NCBI GenBank assembly: GCA_902774035.1
Contig: CACYHA010000007.1
Coordinates: 1 to 64,000, forward strand
Origin: Oscillospiraceae bacterium
GTDB taxonomy: Bacteria; Bacillota; Clostridia; Oscillospirales; Acutalibacteraceae
Reading direction: 5' to 3'
DNA: 64,000 bases
Under the pieces are notes generated by a model, which was given only the letters and a program-made list of their open reading frames with translations, was not told the origin of the DNA and did no database searches. The stretch's first letter is position 1, and each line of letters opens with the position of its first letter. Below are positions 1 to 8,405 of the stretch, in pieces. The translations under genes and the position numbers were made by a program.

Positions 1-1
1 G

Positions 2-1054
2 ATGAACGAAAACAAGGCGATGTATAACCGCTTCCGTGAGACTGCCGACCGGATTTGTTTCGAACGCGGCTTGTCTGTGATCGCGCATCCGAAAAAGAAG
101 CGCGTACCGTACAACGTCTATATGGCACAGCAAAAAGGCATCAAAACCAAATATGACTATATGAAAGCGGCCATCGACTTTGCCATCAAACATTCGCCCG
201 ATGACCGCCGTTTTCTGCAGGTCATGCACGAACAGGGCTATTTCATCTCGAACTTCGGCAGCCCCGAGCGCTATGCCACGATCAAGAGCCGGACGGACGA
301 GCACGGTGTGCGGCTGGCAAACCTCGGCGCTGATTACACGCCGGAAGTCATCCGCAACCGGATCCGGATGCAGGATCGGTACGAAGTCAACGGCAACATC
401 ATGGGTTACAACAACTACAAACGCTATTTCGTCAACAACGTGTATGTCTATCGCTACAAGAATGTTGAATTTGAAGAATCGTGGCGAACGTACCGCAGCG
501 AAGAAGCGTTTGCCAAGATGGTCGGGCATTGTGTGCAGGGTATCATCGGCAGTGCCATTGTCGGTGCGCCGGTGATCTCTCTGCTGCTTTTGGCGCTGAT
601 CTTTGTCGGCGCATTGGCCGAGGCACACAACAGCAGTCCGCACCCGATGACACTGGAAATGAAGTCGCTGCGTCCGCAAATCACGTTCATGCAGGAGCAG
701 ATCGACCTTGCCGTGAATGAAAAGCTGTACAACTATGCCGACGTTGAACGGTTTATCGCCGATACGTCCCTGAAAATGGAACAGCTCAAGTTTGAGCGCA
801 GCAAGGTCTACAACAAGATCCGCAGCTGCAAAGACCCGGCGAAACTGGCGGAACTCATGAAACAACGCGACACGATGACCGAGGAACTGGCCGGACTTCG
901 CAACAAGCTCAAACTGGCGCAGCGGATCATCGACGACCAACCCATGCTCCTGGGCAAGGTCGAAGCCGAAAAAGAACAAATGCGGGAATGGTATTTCCCA
1001 TCCCGCACACAGGAGCAAAACAAAGGCCGTCGCAGAGACGACGGCGCAAGATAA
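2..1054 (+). CDS. Relaxase, C-terminal part (5' end cut by window)
   Basis: The first 130 residues resemble the post-catalytic region of MobA/VirD2-type relaxases of Clostridia conjugative elements (DRICFERGLSVI, then a long YNVYMAQQKG-type helix and the LGADYTPEVIRNRI segment). Relaxases nick the element's transfer origin and lead the strand into the recipient. The N-terminal His-triad/Tyr nuclease half is not in the window, so the ATG at position 2 is probably internal rather than the true start. A hydrophobic stretch lies near residues 180-210, and residues 220-330 are charged and coiled-coil-like. ParB follows 32 bases downstream on the same strand, as in Tn1549-like elements. The family call is by eye. 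The membrane-like stretch is not typical of every relaxase. Confidence 0.65.
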   Translation: MNENKAMYNRFRETADRICFERGLSVIAHPKKKRVPYNVYMAQQKGIKTKYDYMKAAIDFAIKHSPDDRRFLQVMHEQGYFISNFGSPERYATIKSRTDEHGVRLANLGADYTPEVIRNRIRMQDRYEVNGNIMGYNNYKRYFVNNVYVYRYKNVEFEESWRTYRSEEAFAKMVGHCVQGIIGSAIVGAPVISLLLLALIFVGALAEAHNSSPHPMTLEMKSLRPQITFMQEQIDLAVNEKLYNYADVERFIADTSLKMEQLKFERSKVYNKIRSCKDPAKLAELMKQRDTMTEELAGLRNKLKLAQRIIDDQPMLLGKVEAEKEQMREWYFPSRTQEQNKGRRRDDGAR

Positions 1055-1086
1055 CAAAACTATTATAAATGAAAGGAGCCAGATAA

Positions 1087-2100
1087 ATGGCAAGAAAACT
1101 GAAAGAAGATTTACGAACCCCGGATGAGATCCGGGCAGACGTTCCGCCGGAGCATGCGGCGGCGCGGACGCCGGAGCTTCACGCATTTATCGAAAGCGAA
1201 GTGCTGCGAAAGCTCAGAGCAGAGCATCATCCCATCAACATATCCGTGGATATGATCCTGTCATTTGCCGACAACCCTTATCAGGTACTTGACAACGAAG
1301 AAATGGACGAGCTTGTGCAAAGCATCAAAGAACGCGGGATTCTGTCGCCGCTGACCGTGCTGCCGAAGCCGGATGATGCGCACGTCTTTGAACTCATCAG
1401 CGGACACCGGCGGTTGTTCGCGGCGAAAAAGGCAGGGCTGAAAAAGGTACCTGCTGTTGTTTGTAACGTCAGCCGCGACGAAGCCGCGATCATGGTTGTG
1501 GACAGCAACCTGCACCGGGAACATATTCTTCCTAGCGAAAAAGCGAAGGCGTACAAGCTGCGGCTGGATGCAATGAAACGACAAGGCGAACGGACAGATT
1601 TAACTTCTGTGCCAGTGGCACAGAAGTCCAAAACGTCCAGAGAGATTTTGGGCGAGATCGTTGGTGAGAGCCAAGACCAAGTTCGTCGCTATATCCGTCT
1701 GAACGAGCTGCATTCTTGTCTGCTCAATTTGGTGGACGAGGGCAAAATCGCTCTGCGCCCTGCTGTGGAGCTTTCCTATCTTTCCAAGGACGAGCAACGC
1801 GACCTGTTCGATACCATCGAAAGTGAAGACTGTACGCCGTCACTGGCGCAAGCCCAGCAGATGCGCAAGCTGTCGGAGAAAGGTCAGCTTGACATGGACG
1901 CGATCTTCGAAATGATGACCAAGCCGAAAGCCAACCAGCAGGAAAAGGTCACACTGGCGTATCAAAAGCTGCCGGTGGACAAGATCCGCCGCTATGCCGG
2001 CACAGAGCCGACGCCGCAGGTCGTGGAGGGTTTTCTGCTGAAGGCCGTAGAGCACTACTGCCGCTATCTGCAGCGACAGCGGGATAGAGATGCGAGGTGA
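1087..2100 (+). CDS. ParB/RepB/Spo0J family partition protein
   Basis: 337 aa. The N-terminal ParB nuclease/CTPase-like domain is visible at about residues 55-150, with the NPYQ segment, a D-E-ELVQSIKE-G-L-PL pattern and the ISGHRR box. A helix-turn-helix region follows around residues 180-230 (ETVGESQDQVRRYIRL-like). This family binds centromere-like sites and spreads on DNA. On conjugative elements it usually sits beside the relaxase and may support maintenance or regulation. A good ribosome site (AAAGGAG) precedes the ATG. The gene belongs to the element together with the relaxase upstream and the small GTG-start gene downstream. A 25-base perfect palindrome lies inside the coding region at 1603-1627. 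Confidence 0.85.
   Translation: MARKLKEDLRTPDEIRADVPPEHAAARTPELHAFIESEVLRKLRAEHHPINISVDMILSFADNPYQVLDNEEMDELVQSIKERGILSPLTVLPKPDDAHVFELISGHRRLFAAKKAGLKKVPAVVCNVSRDEAAIMVVDSNLHREHILPSEKAKAYKLRLDAMKRQGERTDLTSVPVAQKSKTSREILGEIVGESQDQVRRYIRLNELHSCLLNLVDEGKIALRPAVELSYLSKDEQRDLFDTIESEDCTPSLAQAQQMRKLSEKGQLDMDAIFEMMTKPKANQQEKVTLAYQKLPVDKIRRYAGTEPTPQVVEGFLLKAVEHYCRYLQRQRDRDAR
1603..1627. repeat. Perfect 12-bp palindrome inside parB
   Basis: ACTTCTGTGCCA, one central G, then its exact complement. It sits between the nuclease-like domain and the helix-turn-helix of ParB, in a segment that appears to be linker. It could be a ParB-type binding site or a self-operator, or an accident of coding sequence. 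Confidence 0.7.
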
Positions 2101-2106
2101 GAAAAA

Positions 2107-2277
2107 GTGAAGCTTTCGATTGATCCAACCACCTTTAACCGAACGCAGCAGGCGGCTTATGACAGCATTGTGGATCTGCTTTCCCGGCTGGTGGTCAAAT
2201 ATGGGCCTTTGATTGAAGATGTGACAATACTGGATGATTTCCCACAGTTCAAAACACAACGCGGGAAACGCAAATAA
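2107..2277 (+). CDS. Small hypothetical element protein, 56 aa, GTG start
   Basis: Reads MKLSIDPTTFNRTQQAAYDS and ends in a basic QRGKRK tail. It starts with GTG six bases after the parB stop, and its ribosome site (GAGGTGAG) overlaps the parB stop, so the two are translationally coupled. No known domain is recognised. The composition is acidic in the middle and basic at the end. Position and coupling suggest a small accessory protein of the conjugative element. It is shorter than most automatic gene-callers keep, so it could be missed. Confidence 0.6.
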   Translation: MKLSIDPTTFNRTQQAAYDSIVDLLSRLVVKYGPLIEDVTILDDFPQFKTQRGKRK

Positions 2278-2287
2278 GTTTGAAAAC

Positions 2288-2319
2288 ATGTGCGGGGCGG
2301 CACACACTGCTCCGCACAT
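2288..2319. repeat. Inverted repeat upstream of recombinase
   Basis: ATGTGCGGGGC at 2288-2298 pairs with GCTCCGCACAT at 2309-2319 (11 bp, one G-T). There is no T-run, so it is not a classic terminator. It lies between the parB operon and the recombinase and could be an operator or part of an attachment region. Confidence 0.5.
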
Positions 2320-2370
2320 TCGTCATATTCAGAATAAGGTGGTACAATCAAACAACACCAAAGAAGGGAT

Positions 2371-4107
2371 ATGATTACTTTGAAAAAGACTAACTGCTAT
2401 ATCTATACACGCGTTTCTACCGTCATGCAGGTGGACGGCTACAGCCTGGACGCACAGCGGGAAAAGCTGCGTAAATATGCGGAATTTCAGGAAATGCAAG
2501 TTGTTGGTGAATACTCCGATGAAGGAAAATCCGGCAAAAACATCGGCGGCAGACCACAGTTTCAACAAATGCTTGAAGATATCAAAAATGGAAAAGACAA
2601 TGTATCTTTTGTGCTGGTATTCAAACTTTCCCGTTTCGGTAGAAATGCTGCCGATGTACTCAGCTCCCTGCAGTTCATGCAGGATTACGGCGTAAATCTG
2701 ATCTGTGTTGAAGATAGCATCGACTCCTCGCGTGACAGCGGCAAGTTAATGATTTCCGTGCTTTCTGCAGTTGCAGAAATTGAGCGTGAAAACATCTTGG
2801 TACAAACTATGGCTGGACGCAAGCAAAAAGCAAAGGAGGGTAAGTGGAACGGCGGCTTTGCACCATATGGGTATTATCTTGAAAAAGGTGAACTGAAAAT
2901 CGCTGAAGACGAAGCCGAGGTGATCCGCGTGATTTACGATAAGTTCTGCCATACAACAATGGGGGCTGCCACTGTTGCGAAGCATCTGAACAGCCACGGA
3001 TATGTCAAAAAGCAACGTCAGAACGGAACGCTGTCCTCCTTTTCCGCACATTTTGTGAAACTGGTACTGGACAATCCGGTTTACTGCGGCAAGATTTCCT
3101 ATGGTCGTCGGAAAACCGAAAAAATCAACGGCGAAAGAAATCAATACCATATTGTATGGCAGACGGATTTTCCGATCTATGATGGCATCCATGAGGCAAT
3201 CATTTCAGAGGATGAATGGAAGCTGGCGCAGGAAAAGCGCAAACGCACCGGAGTCAAGAACAAGAAGGTATACAGCATGGAGCACCAGCATATACTCTCC
3301 GGCATCGTCTGCTGCCCCGGCTGCGGCCACCCGATGTACGGCAGTGTCAACCGAAAACGTAAAAAGGACGGCACATTCTACAAGGATTACTGGTACTATG
3401 CCTGCAAGCATTATCTGGATGAAGACGGACACAAGTGTACCTATTCCAAACAGATTCACCAGGAAAAGATCAACGCCGCCGTGGAAGAAGTAATCCGCAA
3501 CATCATTCACGATCCGAAGTTCGAGGAAGCGACCAAAGCGAAGATTCAGGAACGGATCGACACGGCTGAGATTGAGGCGGAAATCAAAGAGCAGCAAAAG
3601 AAAAGCCGTCAGATGGTTTCTGCGAAGGACAAGCTGATGCGGCAGATGGACAGTATGGATTATTCCGATCCCTGTTATGATCAAAAATATGAAGACCTTC
3701 AAAAACGGCTGGATGCATTGTATCTCTCCATCAGTGAAACCGACCGGGAGATTGACGACTTACAGGAAAAGATGGAAATCATTCGCCGAAATCAAATTTC
3801 GCAGCAAAAGGTCTATGAATTTCTGCTTTTGTTTGATATAATATATGACAAGATGACCGATGCGGAAAAGAAAGAGTTCATGAACAGCTTTATTGAGCGT
3901 GTGGAGCTTCACAAAGAACCCTTGCAGAACGGTCAGATTTTAAAGAGCATTCACTTTCGGATTCCCGTTATTGTTGACGGGAATCCGATGGAAGAAGTCG
4001 ACATCTCTGTTCCAACTGAAAATGCAATGGTCGAGACAGTAGTATTGATGACGAGGACCCAAGTTGAGCCAACAGATCGAATGCAAACATCATTTACATT
4101 GAATTAA
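2371..4107 (+). CDS. Large serine recombinase (site-specific integrase)
   Basis: 578 aa, the usual size for large serine integrases. The resolvase domain begins with YTRVSTVMQ, where Ser16 is the expected nucleophile, and continues through the SGKNIGGRPQFQ and FKLSRFGRN motifs. The middle recombinase domain (about residues 155-260) is followed by a zinc ribbon with CCPGCGHPMYG and a later CKHY/C pair, then a long coiled coil (about 375-470). Such enzymes integrate and excise conjugative elements of this type, so this is the likely mobility gene of the element to its left. The ATG has a ribosome site AAGAAGGG. Codon use and base composition are clearly more AT-rich than in the chromosomal genes after 5.7 kb. 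Confidence 0.93.
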   Translation: MITLKKTNCYIYTRVSTVMQVDGYSLDAQREKLRKYAEFQEMQVVGEYSDEGKSGKNIGGRPQFQQMLEDIKNGKDNVSFVLVFKLSRFGRNAADVLSSLQFMQDYGVNLICVEDSIDSSRDSGKLMISVLSAVAEIERENILVQTMAGRKQKAKEGKWNGGFAPYGYYLEKGELKIAEDEAEVIRVIYDKFCHTTMGAATVAKHLNSHGYVKKQRQNGTLSSFSAHFVKLVLDNPVYCGKISYGRRKTEKINGERNQYHIVWQTDFPIYDGIHEAIISEDEWKLAQEKRKRTGVKNKKVYSMEHQHILSGIVCCPGCGHPMYGSVNRKRKKDGTFYKDYWYYACKHYLDEDGHKCTYSKQIHQEKINAAVEEVIRNIIHDPKFEEATKAKIQERIDTAEIEAEIKEQQKKSRQMVSAKDKLMRQMDSMDYSDPCYDQKYEDLQKRLDALYLSISETDREIDDLQEKMEIIRRNQISQQKVYEFLLLFDIIYDKMTDAEKKEFMNSFIERVELHKEPLQNGQILKSIHFRIPVIVDGNPMEEVDISVPTENAMVETVVLMTRTQVEPTDRMQTSFTLN

Positions 4108-4125
4108 GGAGATAAGGAGAAAAAT

Positions 4126-5034
4126 ATGGCAGTTCCAAAGTTTTTTGAATTTTTTGAAGGCTTCTTACATGCTGTTGAAGATGGGGAAATCCATTCTGCA
4201 AAAGAAGTTAGAGAGATTATTGCTTCATCTATGAATATCTCTTCTTCAGATAGAGCAGAAATGCTTCCAAGTGGAAAACAAAGCACTTTTGACAATCGTG
4301 TTGCTTGGGCGAGAACATATTTAGATAAAGCCGGGCTAATTGAAACTCCCCAACGAGGTAAGTATTGTATTACCGCTGAAGGAAAAAGGGCACTGTCTTC
4401 CGGCGAGAAAATTGATTTGAAATATCTTGAAAGGTCAGAATCTTTTAAGGAATTTCATAGCGTTGCTTCTAACAACGAAATAGTTGACACGGATGAAAAG
4501 GAAGAATCTCCAATTGAAATATTGGATGAAGCATATCAGCAGATAAATGCAGTACTTGCAAGCCAGATTATGGATGAAGTAATGAAATTATCTCCTTCAG
4601 GATTTGAAAAACTTGTAGTAAAAATGCTTCTTAACATGGGATACGGGAATGGAATTGAGGGAGCAGGTAAGGTTACGCAACAATCAAATGACGGTGGAAT
4701 TGATGGCATCATCAAAGAAGATCAACTCGGATTTAGTAATATTTATATCCAAGCAAAGCAATGGGCACCTGATTTGACAATCAGCAAACCAGAGATACAG
4801 AAATTCGTTGGAGCACTGCAAGGACAGCAAGCTCAAAAAGGACTCTTTATTACTACTGCAAAGTTTTCATCAGGAGCGGTACAATATGCTGATAACCTTT
4901 TGGGGGTTAAGGTGGTATTAGTTGATGGAACGACACTAACAAAATTGATGATTAAGCACAATGTTGGCGTTTCCGTTGAGCATACTTATGAGATCAAGCG
5001 GATTGATAGTGATTTTTTTGCTGATGAACTGTGA
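4126..5034 (+). CDS. mrr: Mrr-type restriction endonuclease
   Basis: 302 aa. The N-terminal half is winged-helix-like (about residues 1-95, the Mrr_N pattern). The C-terminal half carries the Mrr catalytic core: SGFEKLVVKMLLNMGYG at about 158-174, then GGID with Asp193 and QAK with Gln209 and Lys211, which is a PD-(D/E)xK-type site, followed by the KFVGALQGQQAQKGLFITTA segment. Mrr enzymes cut foreign DNA, often when methylated. The gene starts 18 bases after the recombinase stop and is AT-rich compared with the chromosome, so it is most simply cargo of the element, a one-gene defence function. No methyltransferase is nearby, which fits a modification-dependent enzyme. Confidence 0.88.
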   Translation: MAVPKFFEFFEGFLHAVEDGEIHSAKEVREIIASSMNISSSDRAEMLPSGKQSTFDNRVAWARTYLDKAGLIETPQRGKYCITAEGKRALSSGEKIDLKYLERSESFKEFHSVASNNEIVDTDEKEESPIEILDEAYQQINAVLASQIMDEVMKLSPSGFEKLVVKMLLNMGYGNGIEGAGKVTQQSNDGGIDGIIKEDQLGFSNIYIQAKQWAPDLTISKPEIQKFVGALQGQQAQKGLFITTAKFSSGAVQYADNLLGVKVVLVDGTTLTKLMIKHNVGVSVEHTYEIKRIDSDFFADEL

Positions 5035-5065
5035 TGGTGTAATAGACGCATACATAGTAATTTAG

Positions 5066-5242
5066 ATTCGCTGCCTTGACTCAACCGGTCAATGGCATAT
5101 TCCTGACGTCGAGGGCCGTGTGGTCAGCGTAGATAATGCCATTTTTATTCACGCTATTGTCCCAAGACACGTCGAGTGTGTAACATGGAGTCATTTGCCG
5201 AGGTGTTTGGGTGAGAAATTGAAAAGGAACAAATCAATGTGA
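5066..5242 (+). pseudogene. Open-frame remnant without start codon
   Basis: This frame encodes 58 residues ending in LGEKLKRNKSM. It opens right after an in-frame stop and has no start codon at its head. The middle (DVEGRVVSVDNAIFIHAIVP) looks protein-like rather than random. It may be the surviving C-terminal piece of a gene cut by integration of the element, or a decayed element gene. No family is recognised. Confidence 0.35.
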
Positions 5243-5262
5243 CTTTGCGCCTATAAGAAAAG

Positions 5263-5516
5263 AAGGGGCTGTCGCATTTGGCAAAAAACGTCAAAGCAAA
5301 AGAAAAAGAAAGCGCTTTTTGCAGAGGGATTCTGTGATTTCAGCGCTTTCTTTCCTTTGTGTCTTTCAAAAGGAGTAGGATTGTTTGCTTTGACTCGACG
5401 TTTTTCGTCCTCGGCGTACTTTTGGTTTTCAAGGATGGCGGCCACAGCGGTTTGGGAAAATTGCCTTCAAAACCAATCCTTCGTTATGGAACGTCGCCGA
5501 AATGCAACAACCCCTT
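5263..5516. repeat. Palindromic MITE-like repeat, copy 1
   Basis: The ends are inverted copies of about 20 bases: GGGGCTGTCGCATTTGGC on the left and the complement of GCCGAAATGCAACAACCCC on the right. Inside, AAAGAAAGCGCT (5305-5316) pairs with AGCGCTTTCTTT (5342-5353), and an outer pair, TCAAAGCAAA (5291-5300) with TTTGCTTTGA (5384-5393), extends the hairpin. Two related elements lie at 13659-13803 and 27140-27308. No protein is encoded, so it would need a transposase from elsewhere. The rest of 5035-5719 holds only the broken frame and a promoter. Confidence 0.75.
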
Positions 5517-5610
5517 TTTTCAAGACAGAAAGATTCTTCTTTTAAGACAAAGGGCTTTTAATTTTTTTTAAGATTTTTACGAAAAACACCTATAAATTTC
5601 CGGAAGATTA

Positions 5611-5619
5611 TGATATAAT
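5611..5619 (+). promoter_or_regulatory. Extended -10 promoter for the 5720 hydrolase
   Basis: TGATATAAT gives a TGN-TATAAT extended -10 about 100 bases before the hydrolase start. No good -35 is seen at 17-base spacing. Confidence 0.4.
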
Positions 5620-5719
5620 TAAAAATACAGCCGCACGTTGTCGAAAAGCACCTGCTGTTGACCAACCAGGCGGAAAGCGCACCCACAAAAACAAAACTCT
5701 TCGGCCGGGAGGGGAGACC

Positions 5720-6322
5720 ATGAAAAACGCCGTGCTTTATATACACGGAAAAGGCGGAAGTGCCGCCGAAAGCGCACACTATGTTCCGCTGTTTCCGGAC
5801 TGCGACATGGTCGGTCTCACGTATGCGGGCGAAACGCCGTGGGACGTCGGAACACAGATCCGCGCAGCGGTGGAAGAACTGCTGGAGGGGCATGACGGCG
5901 TCACGCTGGTGGCGAACAGCATCGGCGCGTTTTTCAGTCTGCACGCCGGGATCGACGAGCTGCTGCAGCAGGCGTTTTTCATTTCGCCGATCGTCGATAT
6001 GGAGCGGCTCATTACCGATTTGATGCGGCAGGCCGGCGTTTCCGACGCGGAACTGGAAACGCGGAGCACGATCCCCACGGAAGGCGGCGAAGTGCTGTCC
6101 TGGGCGTACCTGCGCTATGTCCGGCAGCATCCGATCCGCTGGAACACGCCGACCGAGATCCTTTACGGCGGCAGGGACGCGCTGACGCCCTATGCATCCG
6201 TCGCCGCGTTTGCCGAACGCCGGGGCGCAGGGCTGACCGTCATGGAAGACGGCGAGCACTGGTTTCACACGCAGGCGCAGATGCGGTTTCTGGACAACTG
6301 GATCCGGGAACGGCGCATCTGA
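5720..6322 (+). CDS. Small alpha/beta hydrolase
   Basis: 200 aa with a compact alpha/beta-hydrolase layout. The oxyanion-side strand is VLYIHGKGG (residues 5-13), the nucleophile elbow ANSIGA has Ser67, the acid is likely Asp153 in GGRDALTP, and the base His180 is in GEHWFH. All three triad residues are in the expected order. There is no signal peptide, so it is probably a cytoplasmic esterase or hydrolase; the substrate is unknown. A ribosome site GGGAGGGGAG precedes the ATG. The GNAT gene follows 90 bases downstream on the same strand. Base composition is GC-rich, marking the return to typical chromosome after the element. Confidence 0.85.
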   Translation: MKNAVLYIHGKGGSAAESAHYVPLFPDCDMVGLTYAGETPWDVGTQIRAAVEELLEGHDGVTLVANSIGAFFSLHAGIDELLQQAFFISPIVDMERLITDLMRQAGVSDAELETRSTIPTEGGEVLSWAYLRYVRQHPIRWNTPTEILYGGRDALTPYASVAAFAERRGAGLTVMEDGEHWFHTQAQMRFLDNWIRERRI

Positions 6323-6412
6323 GACTTTGTCGGATGTCTTCTTTCCGGCAGCGACGGAACAACAGGAAAAGCCGAAACTGCCCGGGCAGATCTTTTGAAC
6401 AGGAGAAACCAT

Positions 6413-6979
6413 ATGAAGTATTCCCAAACCGTCGTCTTGAAGGACGGCAGCGCCTGCATTCTGCGCAACGGCACAAAGGCCGACGGGCAGGCCGTGCTGG
6501 ATGTGTTTGATTCGACCCATGCGCAGACGGATTTTCTGCGCAGCCTCCCGGACGAGATCAAATTTACCGCCGGGGAGGAAGGGGCGTTTTTGCAGGAGAA
6601 AACGGAAAGCGACCGGGAGATCGAGCTCGTTGCGGAGCTTGACGGCAGGATCGTCGCCTCGGCGGGGATCGAAGCGCTGGGCAGCGGCGCCAAGATGCGC
6701 CATCGTGCCGCGTTCGGCGTCAGCGTCGACAAAGCCTTTTGGGGCCTCGGCCTCGGCAGAGCGCTGACGGAAGCCTGCGTTCGCTGCGCGAAAACGGCGG
6801 GCTACCGCCAGCTTGAGCTGGAAGCGGTTGCGGAAAACGAACGCGCCATTGCCCTTTATGAAAGCGTGGGCTTTACGGAATTCGGCAGGAATCCCCGCGG
6901 GTTTTATTCTCCGCGCACCGGCTGCTGGCAGGAGCTGGTGCTCATGCGCCTGGAGCTGGACGCATTGCCGTCAACCTGA
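6413..6979 (+). CDS. GNAT family N-acetyltransferase
   Basis: 188 aa. The start was taken at 6413, five bases fewer than 15 after AGGAG, rather than the in-frame ATG 18 bases earlier. The GNAT fold is visible: VSVDKAFWGLGLGRAL is the acetyl-CoA pyrophosphate-binding motif A (about residues 103-118), followed by LELEAVAENERAIALYESVGF, the motif B region, and a C-terminal strand. The acceptor, whether amino group, protein or antibiotic, cannot be told. It sits between a small hydrolase and an acyltransferase operon that has its own promoter. Confidence 0.85.
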   Translation: MKYSQTVVLKDGSACILRNGTKADGQAVLDVFDSTHAQTDFLRSLPDEIKFTAGEEGAFLQEKTESDREIELVAELDGRIVASAGIEALGSGAKMRHRAAFGVSVDKAFWGLGLGRALTEACVRCAKTAGYRQLELEAVAENERAIALYESVGFTEFGRNPRGFYSPRTGCWQELVLMRLELDALPST

Positions 6980-7064
6980 AGGAAAGGACAAGGCAATGAC
7001 CGGATCGCGCAGGGGCGACCCACACGCGGCGCAGGGCGCGGTCGAAGGTTCGCAAAAACAGCGT

Positions 7065-7093
7065 TTGATTTATGCTTTGACTTGTGGTATAAT
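7065..7093 (+). promoter_or_regulatory. SigA-type promoter
   Basis: TTGATT (7065-7070), a 17-base spacer, then a perfect TATAAT (7088-7093), 39 bases before the start at 7133. Confidence 0.75.
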
Positions 7094-7132
7094 ACCGTTT
7101 AAGAATTCAAAAGGAAAGGAAAACGAGCATCT

Positions 7133-8401
7133 ATGCAGAAAAACTGGTATCGGCTGGATACGGCTGCGCTTATTTTCCCCGCCATCGCGAGGCCGGACTG
7201 GTGCAACACCTTCCGCTTTTCGGCAACGCTGAAGGAGGCGGTCGCGCCGGACATCCTGCAGCAGGCGGTGAACGATCTGGAAAGACGGTTCCCGACGTTC
7301 TTTGTGGCGCTGCGCAACGGCGTGTTCTGGCATTATCTGGAGCAGAGCGGCGAGCACATCAAGGTGCAGCCGGACTACGCCTATCCGCTCACCTTTATGC
7401 GCAAAAAGGATCTGAAGCACAACTGCGTGCGCGTGCTGTACTATAAAAACCGCATTGCCGTGGAGATTTTTCACTCCGTCACGGACGGCCACGGCGGCAG
7501 CATCTTTTTAAGCAACCTCGTGACGCGTTATATGGAGCTCAGGCACGGCATCACCTGCCCGCGCACGGACACCATTTTCGATCTCTCCGGGACGCCCACG
7601 GAGGAGGAGCTGGAAAACAGCTTTTTCAAATACGCGGCCGAGGGCGCCGCGGCGCGCAAGGAGCCCCGGGTCTACCGGATGCACGGCACACGGGAACCCG
7701 ACGGGTTCAAGCATTTGACCACCGGCATCGTGGAAACGCAGGCGCTGCTTGACGCCGCCCACCGGTTCGGCGTCTCCGTCACGTCTTTCCTCGCGGCGGT
7801 GATGACGGAGAGCGTGATCGCGATGCAGGATCTGGAAAAGCCGCGCAAAAAGCAGCGCCCCGTCAAGATCTCTCTGGCGGTCGATCTGCGGCGGATGTTC
7901 GGCAGCAAAACGCTGCGCAACTTCGCCCTTGCGCTGAACACCGGCGTGGATCCGCGCTTCGGCGACTACACGCTGGAGGAGATCTGCAAGTCCATCTCGC
8001 ATCAGCTCGGCCTTTACGCCACAAAGCAGAATCTGGCCGGCATGATCAAGGCGAACGTGCAGTTTCAGGAGCTGGTGCCCCTGCGTTTGACGCCGCTGTT
8101 TCTCAAGGATTTCGGCATGAACCTCGTCTATGAGAGCGTGGGCGAGACCGTGAGCTGCCTGAACATCTCCAACATCACGCGCATCGCGCTGCCGGAGATC
8201 CTGCAGCCCTACATCGACCGGATGGAGTTCATCATCGGCACCCAGCGCAGCTATCCCAACAACTGCTCGGTGCTCTCCTTCGGCGGAAAGACCTATATCA
8301 ACATGATCCGCAACATTCGGGAAGCGGAACTGGAGCGCCGCTTCTTCTCCCGCCTTGTGGAGCTGGATGTTCCGGTGGAGATCGAAAGCAACAGGAGGTA
8401 A
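7133..8401 (+). CDS. Condensation/alcohol-acetyltransferase-like acyltransferase
   Basis: 422 aa. The chloramphenicol-acetyltransferase-like superfamily signature HxxxDG is present as HSVTDG at residues 114-119, and a second half (about 230-420) with VSLAVDLRRMF-like strands completes the two-domain fold of condensation and alcohol acetyltransferase enzymes. In this superfamily the His acts as general base for acyl transfer to an alcohol or amine. There is no carrier-protein domain, so it is not a full peptide-synthetase module. Its own promoter lies at 7065-7093. The next gene starts four bases after its stop and encodes a zinc-ribbon membrane protein, a pairing that suggests joint action at the membrane. 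The substrate is unknown. Confidence 0.7.
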   Translation: MQKNWYRLDTAALIFPAIARPDWCNTFRFSATLKEAVAPDILQQAVNDLERRFPTFFVALRNGVFWHYLEQSGEHIKVQPDYAYPLTFMRKKDLKHNCVRVLYYKNRIAVEIFHSVTDGHGGSIFLSNLVTRYMELRHGITCPRTDTIFDLSGTPTEEELENSFFKYAAEGAAARKEPRVYRMHGTREPDGFKHLTTGIVETQALLDAAHRFGVSVTSFLAAVMTESVIAMQDLEKPRKKQRPVKISLAVDLRRMFGSKTLRNFALALNTGVDPRFGDYTLEEICKSISHQLGLYATKQNLAGMIKANVQFQELVPLRLTPLFLKDFGMNLVYESVGETVSCLNISNITRIALPEILQPYIDRMEFIIGTQRSYPNNCSVLSFGGKTYINMIRNIREAELERRFFSRLVELDVPVEIESNRR

Positions 8402-8405
8402 TCCC

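Noticed and set aside
5251..5571. Small open frames in the MITE region on both strands
   Set aside because: They are readings through the inverted repeat with low-complexity Phe/Lys/Arg content and no ribosome site.
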